DNA from: Deltaproteobacteria bacterium
GTDB taxonomy: Bacteria; Desulfobacterota; Desulfarculia; Adiutricales; Adiutricaceae
Length of the DNA stretch: 9,665 nt
Assembly (NCBI GenBank): GCA_031257955.1
Contig: JAIRNQ010000226.1
Coordinates: 1-9,665, forward strand
Reading direction: 5' to 3'
The position numbers were made by a program, and so were the translations under genes. The notes under the pieces were generated by a model. That model ran no database searches. It was given only the letters and a program-made list of their open reading frames with translations, and was not told the DNA's origin. This document shows positions 1 to 5,318 of this stretch, in pieces (within the stretch, counting starts at the first letter, position 1; each line of letters begins with the position of its first letter).

Positions 1-1197
1 GGTTCAGGTACCGGTGCGAGTTCAGGGGCCGCTGCGAGTTCAGTGGCCGGGCCGGGTCCAGCGGCCGCACCGAGTTCAGTGGCCGGGCCGGGTCCAGCGG
101 CCGCACCGAGTTCAGTGGCCGGGCAGGGTCCAGCGGCCGCACCGAGTTCAGTGGCCGGGCAGGGTTTAAGGCTTCGCCTTTGGCTGGGCTATAAAACCTT
201 GATAATTTGCAAGATTATTATTTTGGTAATCGCAGGGCTATTGATAAATTCCCTTGTTACCAAAAAATTTAGTGTAAATACAGATATAAATAGTATAGAT
301 ATTACGAAAGATAGTGTGTTGATCAATAAAGATGCTACAAATACAGTTTTAAACAAACAAGATTCTAGTGAACGTATATTAACTTTAAGAGAATCATTTT
401 TAAACCTACCTTCAATTAGTCTTGATAATAATAGTGATAGTGCAAGTAATGTATCAAGCAATGTAGTAGAGAGTGTTGATGAATCTATTGAGCTTAATGA
501 TAAAAATAAAGAGAAAAATTTGACAAGTAATGAGGAAGAGAAGATTACTAATTATGCTCTTTATCTTACAAATGGTGAAGCTTCAATTGATATAATTACA
601 GAAAAAGATAGTAATGTTATTCAATTTTATAATAATTTAATTAAACACAGTCCTGATGGAAAAAGTTTAAGAAGTTATTTAGGCAATAAAAAGTATAGTG
701 AAAAAAATATAATAACTTTAATGCAAGTTATATTACAATATCTTAATTTTTACAATGGACAAATTGATGGTATTGCTGGTAAAAAATTTAATAAAGCTAT
801 TAATGATTATATGAAATATTATAATATACCAATAGAAGATAATTTTAAGAAAGAATTTACCAAGCATATATTTATACAGATTGAATATATATTTAGAATA
901 ATTACATTTATAAAACCGATTTCAATAGATAAGGCATATATTGATGATGATAAGTATATACAAGTGTCTCAACTTTTTTTAGGGTTGTTAGACATATATA
1001 AAGGTAATTATAATGAACAATACAACGTTGAAACACTATCAGCAGTTATAAAGTTTCAAAAAGATATAGGTATGGAACCTGATGGGATAGTTAGTAATGA
1101 ATTATTTTATAACTTAATGGCTATATATTGTTTAAGCTATAGTAAATATTATTCTGTAGAAACGTTAGGTGATAACTGCCCATTTTTAAGTGACTAA
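1..1197 (+). CDS. Chimeric membrane protein: Ala/Pro repeat, one TM helix, two peptidoglycan-binding-like modules (5' partial)
   Basis: The frame is open from base 1, so the real start lies outside the window; the first in-window start is GTG at 43, used here for residue numbers (384 aa). Residues 1-40 are a 12-residue repeat rich in Ala, Pro, Gly and Ser. Residues 52-71 are one hydrophobic helix, probably a signal anchor. Residues 80-170 are polar, Asn/Ser/Lys/Glu-rich and probably disordered. Residues ~222-262 (NGQIDGIAG, then AINDYMKYYNI) and ~304-358 (VIKFQKDIGMEPDGIV) match the DG and alternating hydrophobic pattern of PG_binding_1 modules, suggesting a membrane-anchored protein that touches cell wall outside the membrane. 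No catalytic domain is visible. From ~185 the DNA becomes very AT-rich: Lys, Asn and Ile dominate, Arg is rare, and there is no Trp after residue 50. This composition ends at the TAA. Foreign origin or a chimeric assembly are both possible. Exact function is unknown. Confidence 0.6.
   Translation, partial: GSGTGASSGAAASSVAGPGPAAAPSSVAGPGPAAAPSSVAGQGPAAAPSSVAGQGLRLRLWLGYKTLIICKIIILVIAGLLINSLVTKKFSVNTDINSIDITKDSVLINKDATNTVLNKQDSSERILTLRESFLNLPSISLDNNSDSASNVSSNVVESVDESIELNDKNKEKNLTSNEEEKITNYALYLTNGEASIDIITEKDSNVIQFYNNLIKHSPDGKSLRSYLGNKKYSEKNIITLMQVILQYLNFYNGQIDGIAGKKFNKAINDYMKYYNIPIEDNFKKEFTKHIFIQIEYIFRIITFIKPISIDKAYIDDDKYIQVSQLFLGLLDIYKGNYNEQYNVETLSAVIKFQKDIGMEPDGIVSNELFYNLMAIYCLSYSKYYSVETLGDNCPFLSD
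43..165 (+). repeat. 36-bp in-frame tandem repeat, about 3.4 copies
   Basis: Units run 43-78, 79-114 and 115-150, with a partial fourth at 151-165. Copies 1 and 2 are identical. Copy 3 differs by CCG to CAG (Pro to Gln), and the partial copy shares that change. Each unit codes 12 residues (VAGPGPAAAPSS) and contains GCGGCCGC, at 61, 97 and 133. A more degenerate relative (GCGAGTTCA blocks) continues upstream from about base 7 to 42. The repeat keeps the reading frame and probably forms a flexible low-complexity stretch before the membrane helix. Confidence 0.9.
168..180. repeat. Short inverted repeat at the composition boundary
   Basis: AAGGC and GCCTT flank a 3-base spacer (TTC), making a perfect 5-bp stem. 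It lies just after the last repeat copy and a few bases before the AT-rich part begins (~185). Its position makes it a possible junction scar, but a stem this short can occur by chance. Confidence 0.4.
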
Positions 1198-1240
1198 AAC
1201 TTGGAATCATCTGGGTCTTTCCCGACCGTAGTGGGGGGGC

Positions 1241-1327
1241 CCAAAGGGCCCTTTGGCGGGCGGGCTCGAAAAAACCGGACCCTTTGGTGGGCCGGGCCCA
1301 AAGAACCCGGGCCCTTTGGCGGGCGGG
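1241..1327. repeat. GC-rich intergenic repeat with 16-bp perfect palindrome
   Basis: The 267-bp gap between the stop at 1197 and the small gene at 1465 begins with this block. CCAAAGGGCCCTTTGG at 1241-1256 is a perfect palindrome. CCCTTTGGCGGGCGGG occurs at 1249-1264 and 1312-1327, and a variant (CCCTTTGGTGGGCCGGG) starts at 1280, giving about three units of ~31 bp. The third unit also has CCAAAG upstream that can pair with its CTTTGG. The rest of the gap (1328-1452) has no feature I can support beyond a possible short reading frame from 1355. Confidence 0.7.
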
Positions 1328-1452
1328 TGAAATGGTGGTATAGTTTTGTGAGGGATGGCTGAACGAAAAAATGAGATTTGGTTAAAGGTTTATCGAGAGG
1401 GCGCCGATAAGAGGGGTAGGCAACTGGCCCGGGTCCCGGCAAGGGGGCCGGC

Positions 1453-1460
1453 GGGAGGTG
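1453..1460 (+). promoter_or_regulatory. Shine-Dalgarno of the small gene at 1465
   Basis: GGGAGGTG contains a strong GGAGG core (1454-1458) six bases before the ATG at 1465. It fixes the start and is the main reason to treat the short frame as a real gene. Confidence 0.7.
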
Positions 1461-1464
1461 TGAT

Positions 1465-1683
1465 ATGTTGGTATCGAGCGACTTTCTGGGATATTTGAAC
1501 CGGAAAAAGGAAGCCGAGAAAGGCAACAGGCCCTTGGTCGAGGCGGCTTTGAAGTCCTCGCCCGGCGGCAAGGAGAAGAGCCCGCCCGTGGAGCGGGTGG
1601 CCGAGAACCGGGGCGAAGCCCGGGGGAACGAAGAGGTTGAATATTTGAACGAAAAGACGTCGACGGTCAACGTGGTCCTGTAA
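1465..1683 (+). CDS. Small hypothetical protein, 72 aa
   Basis: I do not recognise this protein. It is hydrophilic and rich in Lys, Glu and Arg, with no membrane segment or signal peptide, so it is probably cytoplasmic. Two similar short segments lie near its ends: FLGYLNRKK (~residues 7-15) and EVEYLNEK (~57-64), both encoded with ATATTTGAAC. The middle (~30-55) is Pro/Gly/Lys/Glu-rich and probably disordered; the tail is TVNVVL. Evidence that it is real: a strong ribosome binding site at good spacing, an ATG start, GC-rich codon use like the neighbours, and a + strand intrinsic terminator downstream at 1806-1844. It converges on hom and is separated from the AT-rich frame by 267 bp. A longer minus-strand frame over the same bases (1194-1670) looks like a shadow. 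It might be a small adaptor or regulator, but nothing in the sequence shows this. Confidence 0.55.
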   Translation: MLVSSDFLGYLNRKKEAEKGNRPLVEAALKSSPGGKEKSPPVERVAENRGEARGNEEVEYLNEKTSTVNVVL

Positions 1684-1725
1684 GGGGGCGGGTGGAGGCG
1701 ATTGGCGCGGTCGCGGCCCGGGAGG

Positions 1726-1748
1726 GGGCGAAAGCTGAGGCTTTGCCC
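1726..1748 (+). other. Stable hairpin downstream of the small gene
   Basis: GGGC-G-AAAGC and GCTTTGCCC flank a TGAG loop, forming nine base pairs with one bulged G. It starts 43 bases after the small gene's stop. A seven-T run follows at 1767-1773, but 18 bases separate it from the stem, so it is not a standard terminator. It could be a 3' stabiliser or part of a complex terminator. Confidence 0.45.
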
Positions 1749-1805
1749 TTTGGGCGGTGGCGGGGGTTTTTTTGTGCCGGCGAAAATGGGCGTCGGCTTT
1801 GATGG

Positions 1806-1844
1806 CGGCCGGGAAGGCGAGGGCTTTCCGCGGCCGTTTTTTTT
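1806..1844 (+). terminator. Intrinsic terminator, + strand
   Basis: CGGCCGGGAA pairs with TTTCCGCGGCCG around a 9-base loop: about ten pairs, one G-T, with a two-base bulge. It is followed directly by eight T (1837-1844). This ends + strand transcription, most likely of the small gene at 1465-1683, before it runs into the convergent hom gene. Confidence 0.7.
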
Positions 1845-1859
1845 ATTTGGGGGCCTTTT

Positions 1860-1889
1860 CCGCCCGGTTTCCAGTACGGGACCGGGCGG
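1860..1889 (-). terminator. Strong hairpin just after hom stop (possible terminator, no T run)
   Basis: CCGCCCGGT (1860-1868) and ACCGGGCGG (1881-1889) form a perfect 9-bp stem with a 12-base loop, beginning 11 bases after the hom stop codon. Read on the minus strand it is followed by A-rich, not T-rich, sequence, so it is not a classical intrinsic terminator. It may protect the hom 3' end or assist factor-dependent termination. Confidence 0.4.
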
Positions 1890-1900
1890 GGGATTGGGAA

Positions 1901-3208
1901 TCAGAGGGATTCCTCGACGCGGATGAGGCGGATGTCGCTGACGGCGGGCAGTTCCCGGGCGGCGTCGAGGGCCTTCTGGAGATCGTTCTCGAGGGCCTGG
2001 TGGGTGAGCATGACCAGATTGACCCAGCCGGGCAGTTCGGTTTGGCCGCGTTGGATTACCTGGGCGATGCTGATGTTGTGTTGGCCGAGGATGCCGCTGA
2101 TGGCCGAGAGGACGCCCGGGCGGTCCTGGACGGTCAGGCGCAGGTAGTAACCCAAGAGGGTCTCGCTAATGGGTCTGACGGCGTCCGACTTGAGGTTAAG
2201 CCAGCCCAGTATGGGCGGGCGGAGGGAGGACTCGAGGGAGAGGTGGTGGCGGGCCACCTCGATAACGTCTCCCAACACCGAGGAGGCGGTGGGCATCATG
2301 CCGGCCCCGGGCCCGGAAAGGAAGATGTCGCCGGAGGCGTGGCCCCGGATGGTCACGGCGTTCATGACTCCGTTAACCCCGGCCAAGAGATGGCCGGCGG
2401 GCAACATGGCCGGATGGAGGCGAACCTCGAGGGAACCTTGGCCGTTGTGGAGGCCGGCTATGGCCAGAAGCTTAATGACGTAACCGAATTCCGTGGCGAA
2501 GGCAAAATCGATGGGCTCAAGTTTGGTGATGCCCTCGATGTGGATGTCTTCCAGCTTGGGAAGGATCCCGTAGGCCAGGGCCGAGAGTAGGACCAGCTTG
2601 TGGGCGGCGTCATGGCCCTCGACGTCGGCGGTGGGGTCGGCCTCGGCGAAGCCGGCGGCCTGGGCCTCGGTCAGGGCCTCTTTGAAAGTCAGGGCGTCTT
2701 TGGACATGCGAGTGATGATGTGGTTGGTGGTACCGTTCAGAATGCCGTAGAGGGACTGGATGCGGTTGGCCGTCAGGGCTTCCTTGAGGGTGCGGATGAC
2801 CGGGATGGCCCCGGCCACGGCGGCCTCGAACAACACGTCGCGGTTAACCTCGTTGGCCTTCTTGAAAATCTCCAGGCCGTGGGTGGCCAAAAGGGCTTTG
2901 TTGGCCGTGACCACGTGCTGGCCGGCTTCCAGGGCTTCGAGAACCAAGGTCCGGGCCGGCTCAAGTCCGCCGATAAGCTCGCAAACCACTTGTATGTCGG
3001 GGTTTCCGACGACGTCCCGAGGATCGGTGGTTAGGAGGCCGGGATCGGGGGGGAAGTTTCTAGTGGCCTTGGGATTCCGCACTAGGCATTTGGCCAGCTT
3101 CAGGGGCCAGCCGAGCTTGTCGGCGATGAGGGTACCCTCGGTTTTGATTAGCTTGGCCACTCCGGCCCCTACGTTACCGTAGCCTAAAAGACCCACAGTC
3201 GTTAGCAT
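1901..3208 (-). CDS. hom: Homoserine dehydrogenase with C-terminal ACT domain
   Basis: A 435-aa protein of normal length for monofunctional homoserine dehydrogenase, which reduces aspartate 4-semialdehyde to homoserine with NAD(P)H in the cytoplasm, at the branch to threonine and methionine. Residues 6-18 (GLLGYGNVGAGVA) are the Rossmann nucleotide-binding loop. VTANKALLA (100-108) and GILNGTTNHI (155-164) are family signatures. DPTADVEGHDAAHK (191-204) is the catalytic segment; D200 and K204 have the spacing of the Asp/Lys pair in the yeast enzyme. Residues ~354-430 (LRLTVQDRPGVLSAISGIL onward) are an ACT domain, which commonly gives feedback control by threonine. ATG at 3208 is preceded by AAGGA at good spacing and the Rossmann fold begins at once, so the start is secure. 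No aspartokinase is fused or adjacent. The 225-bp upstream spacer carries tandem repeats and alternative hairpins that may be a leader. Confidence 0.96.
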   Translation of the reverse strand: MLTTVGLLGYGNVGAGVAKLIKTEGTLIADKLGWPLKLAKCLVRNPKATRNFPPDPGLLTTDPRDVVGNPDIQVVCELIGGLEPARTLVLEALEAGQHVVTANKALLATHGLEIFKKANEVNRDVLFEAAVAGAIPVIRTLKEALTANRIQSLYGILNGTTNHIITRMSKDALTFKEALTEAQAAGFAEADPTADVEGHDAAHKLVLLSALAYGILPKLEDIHIEGITKLEPIDFAFATEFGYVIKLLAIAGLHNGQGSLEVRLHPAMLPAGHLLAGVNGVMNAVTIRGHASGDIFLSGPGAGMMPTASSVLGDVIEVARHHLSLESSLRPPILGWLNLKSDAVRPISETLLGYYLRLTVQDRPGVLSAISGILGQHNISIAQVIQRGQTELPGWVNLVMLTHQALENDLQKALDAARELPAVSDIRLIRVEESL

Positions 3209-3214
3209 ACATTT

Positions 3215-3219
3215 TCCTT
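3215..3219 (-). promoter_or_regulatory. Shine-Dalgarno of hom
   Basis: AAGGA on the minus strand lies six bases before the hom ATG at 3208. A second ATG at 3212 is out of frame, so the site supports 3208. Confidence 0.6.
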
Positions 3220-3277
3220 GAAGCGTTTGGATGATGGTTTTGGGAATGGGTGGATGGTCCGCCGCCCATAACGAAAG

Positions 3278-3304
3278 CCGCCGTTACCATCGGCGGTAAT
3301 CGGC
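3278..3304 (-). promoter_or_regulatory. Overlapping alternative hairpins upstream of hom
   Basis: On the minus strand CCGCCG and CGGCGG (3296-3291 with 3283-3278) form a 6-bp stem around a 7-base loop. Alternatively GCCG-A-TTACC (3304-3295) pairs with GGTAACGGC (3288-3280): nine pairs with one bulged A. The two use the same bases and exclude each other. CTTTCGTT follows, too weak for a clear terminator. It could end the upstream hydrolase transcript or act as a hom leader structure. No riboswitch family was recognised. Confidence 0.4.
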
Positions 3305-3346
3305 GACGTTGATTGACCGGGGCGGCCTCCCAGTCCGGCTCCCCAG

Positions 3347-3398
3347 TCAGGCATCTTGGTCAAGCATCTTGGTCAGGCATCTTGGTCCGGCATCTTGG
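3347..3398. repeat. 13-bp tandem repeat, four copies
   Basis: The unit TCAGGCATCTTGG occurs at 3347-3359, 3360-3372 (TCAAGC variant), 3373-3385 and 3386-3398 (TCCGGC variant), with no gaps. It lies between the 3' end of the hydrolase gene and hom. The period is not a multiple of three and no gene covers it. Confidence 0.85.
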
Positions 3399-3433
3399 CC
3401 CGGCCCGTCCCAAAGGGTTGGGCGGGGGGCCAA

Positions 3434-4633
3434 TTAGCGCAGAAAATTGGCCGCCTCGTCCATGATGAGCTTAAACCAGCGGTCGACCGAAGCCTCGTGT
3501 TTGGGGAGGGTCGGGAAAGGGTCCTCGTGGCGATAAGGGTAGTCGGGGTTGGCCACGGAGATGGAGATGGGGATGTCGCCCTTGTAGCCCTTGAGGGTTT
3601 TGATGACCTCGCCGGCCGGGACCACCGTGTCCAATTCCAGGGCCAGGGCCTTGACGCGGCCGGCCATGCCCCGCAGGCGTTTTTCCCGGAGTTGGCGTCC
3701 GATATTGGGCTCTATCATTGAGAGAAAGGTCCGTCCGATCTCCGTTTTGCCCAAATTTTCGTCCAGAAAAGGATCGTTTTTTCTGTGTTCCGGCAAATTT
3801 TCGATAAGGAACTTGCCCAATTTTTCGTCGGCTTTGGAATCGAGTATGAATTTGGAGACGGCGTTCATGCGGCTAAAGACCGGGCCGCCGCAAAAGAGTA
3901 CGAGTCGGGAATCGCTAAAGAGGTTATCCTCGTTGGCCATGAAAAGCAGTTCGGAAATATAGCAGCCAATTGAGTAAGTAAAGAAATCCACCGAGGCCCC
4001 CGGGGCGAAGGCCGGGTGTTCCCCGGCCCGGATGGAGCGGGTCAGGGAGACGATGTCGCCGTAAGTTTGGAGGCCGGACCAGAAAAACCTCGAGGCGTCC
4101 TCCTCGAGCCGGTGGCTAATGGCGGCGTTGGAAAGGCTACATTCGAGGATGTTCGGGTAGATAAGCTTGCGCCACTGGCTGACGGCCCGCATGGCCCGCG
4201 CGTCGGTCCAAAGGGCCGGGGCCCGGTTCATGTGAAAGGCGGTGGGAAAGCAAAGAACGCTTTTGCCGGTGGTCTTGGTAAGATGGGCGGCCATGGGCAA
4301 GTATTTGTCCCAAAAGCGTTCGTTTAGGCCGTGGAGAAGGATTATGGCCGCGTCGGATTTTTTTTCTTGGCGGGGACCGACGACGAAGTGGCGAAATTTA
4401 ACGTTTTCGGCTATTTCCGAGTCCGGTTTGGTAAAAAGGTCCCCAAGGTTGGTCGTGGCCGGCAGACGCCCCTGAAGGTCGGTCGGCGGGGTCTGTGGCT
4501 TCCGGGCCGAGTGGCGGGTCCCGGCCGAGACAAAGTCGTAATTGCGGAAAGCGAGTTCGTCCGGCCAGTCTATCTCCGAAGGCGCCAGGGAAAAAATGTC
4601 CTTCAGGTGGTTATGGAGCCGCAGATGGGTCAT
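3434..4633 (-). CDS. Alpha/beta-hydrolase-like protein (DUF6051-like)
   Basis: Predicted as 399 aa from ATG 4633; an extension to TTG 4726 would add 31 residues of unremarkable sequence. Neither start has a clear ribosome binding site. Residues here follow the longer form. AIILLHGLNERFWDKYLP (127-144) resembles the HG oxyanion-hole region after beta-strand 3. VDFFTYSIGCY (246-256) is a nucleophile elbow with S252, but Thr replaces the first Gly of GxSxG. ELDTVVPAGEV (364-374) fits the acid strand with D366, and H410 (or H400) near the C terminus fits the catalytic His. The HGLNER...FHMNRAP pattern agrees with my memory of DUF6051 proteins, which I could not check. There is no signal peptide, so it is probably cytoplasmic; substrate unknown. 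It follows the lipoprotein on the same strand and may be co-transcribed. Fold is likely; activity is inferred. Confidence 0.75.
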   Translation of the reverse strand: MTHLRLHNHLKDIFSLAPSEIDWPDELAFRNYDFVSAGTRHSARKPQTPPTDLQGRLPATTNLGDLFTKPDSEIAENVKFRHFVVGPRQEKKSDAAIILLHGLNERFWDKYLPMAAHLTKTTGKSVLCFPTAFHMNRAPALWTDARAMRAVSQWRKLIYPNILECSLSNAAISHRLEEDASRFFWSGLQTYGDIVSLTRSIRAGEHPAFAPGASVDFFTYSIGCYISELLFMANEDNLFSDSRLVLFCGGPVFSRMNAVSKFILDSKADEKLGKFLIENLPEHRKNDPFLDENLGKTEIGRTFLSMIEPNIGRQLREKRLRGMAGRVKALALELDTVVPAGEVIKTLKGYKGDIPISISVANPDYPYRHEDPFPTLPKHEASVDRWFKLIMDEAANFLR

Positions 4634-4642
4634 GGAGCCGCA
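4613..4642. repeat. 11-bp direct repeat over the predicted hydrolase start
   Basis: ATGGAGCCGCA occurs at 4613-4623 and again at 4632-4642, 19 bases apart, spanning the proposed ATG (4633, minus strand). It makes TGCGGCTCCAT appear twice in the transcript around the start. It may be chance or a local duplication. Confidence 0.5.
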
Positions 4643-4742
4643 AATATAGGAGCCATAAGGCTTGGAGTGGATAGGCTTGTAGAGCCGCAAGGTTGGTAAT
4701 GGCGATCGAAGGCCTTGCCGGGCCAATGGGTCTGGCTAGGGG

Positions 4743-5318
4743 TCACGGGACGGTCAGGGTCAGGTATAGATCCGATGTATCGGGGTCCCGATCGAGTCCG
4801 CGGTAAAGGGGATCGCCGTAACGGGCAAAAGAGTCGTGCCCGTCCAGATCCCACTCGTAAACTTTGGAGTCGGCGGCGATGGCCACGGTCAGCTGGGCCG
4901 GGTAGTCAACCACGATGTCGCCGCTTTTGAGGGCTTTGCGGTCGTAGATGGCCACCGGCTCGACGACGATCTCGATTTTGCCCGAGGAATCGGTCAGGCC
5001 CGAGCCGGAGGCCGGGCTAATTAGGGTGGCCGGGGCCTTGACCGTGACGGTTACCCGGCGGTGGGCCAGGGCGGTAAAGTTTGACTCCCTCTCGAAGGTC
5101 AGGACCAACCGTCGGGGATTGGTCGGCTGGATTTGGGTTTCGATGAGGTTGTCCTCGTAGCGAGTGGGAGTGGCGCAGCCGGAAAAAAGGACGGCCGAAA
5201 GGGCGGCGACGGCCATCAGGGCCACGAAGGCGGCCCAGCGGGCGGCGGGGCCCGAAGGGTGCCGGGGGGCCGGGTGGGACCGGTGGGCCGGGGGGCCATG
5301 GCGGCGGGGGTTAGGCAA
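4743..5318 (-). CDS. Small predicted lipoprotein
   Basis: The mature part begins at a lipobox, LFSGC, after a hydrophobic stretch (AAFVALMAVAALSAVL), so it is probably exported and lipid-anchored. The start is uncertain. No in-frame ATG gives a sensible signal peptide except the far upstream ATG 5531, which would overlap the RNase gene by 221 bases. TTG at 5318 overlaps the RNase stop by 8 bases and gives 191 aa, an Arg/His/Pro-rich n-region and the lipid-accepting Cys at residue 48; I chose it. The mature domain (~144 aa) has alternating hydrophobic strands and a GLTDSSGKIEIVV turn, as in beta-sandwich (Ig or transthyretin-like) domains. No enzyme motif is seen and the family is unknown. The tight overlap suggests translational coupling to the RNase gene, though no functional link is evident. 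Confidence 0.7.
   Translation of the reverse strand: MPNPRRHGPPAHRSHPAPRHPSGPAARWAAFVALMAVAALSAVLFSGCATPTRYEDNLIETQIQPTNPRRLVLTFERESNFTALAHRRVTVTVKAPATLISPASGSGLTDSSGKIEIVVEPVAIYDRKALKSGDIVVDYPAQLTVAIAADSKVYEWDLDGHDSFARYGDPLYRGLDRDPDTSDLYLTLTVP

Noticed and set aside
43..165. CRISPR-like array from the 36-bp repeats
   Set aside because: Copies abut with no spacers and keep a reading frame, so it is a coding tandem repeat.
189..461. 90-codon minus-strand frame in the AT-rich part
   Set aside because: Antisense to the membrane and linker region; hydrophobicity mirrors the AT-rich codons and the + frame has recognisable modules.
1194..1670. 158-codon minus-strand frame over the small gene and the intergenic repeats
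   Set aside because: Much of its product comes from the GC repeat block (PPKGP repeats). The opposite frame has a strong ribosome site and a downstream terminator.
1757..2590. 277-codon + strand open frame
   Set aside because: Shadow of hom on the other strand; the Gly/Asp/Val-rich product has no domain pattern and hom is unmistakable.
3347..3398. Operator or iteron (replication origin) array
   Set aside because: No replication initiator, AT-rich unwinding region or DnaA box accompanies it, so an origin is not supported.
4634..4726. N-terminal extension of the hydrolase from TTG 4726
   Set aside because: Rare start, no ribosome binding site, and 31 residues without domain character; ATG 4633 was preferred, though not proven.
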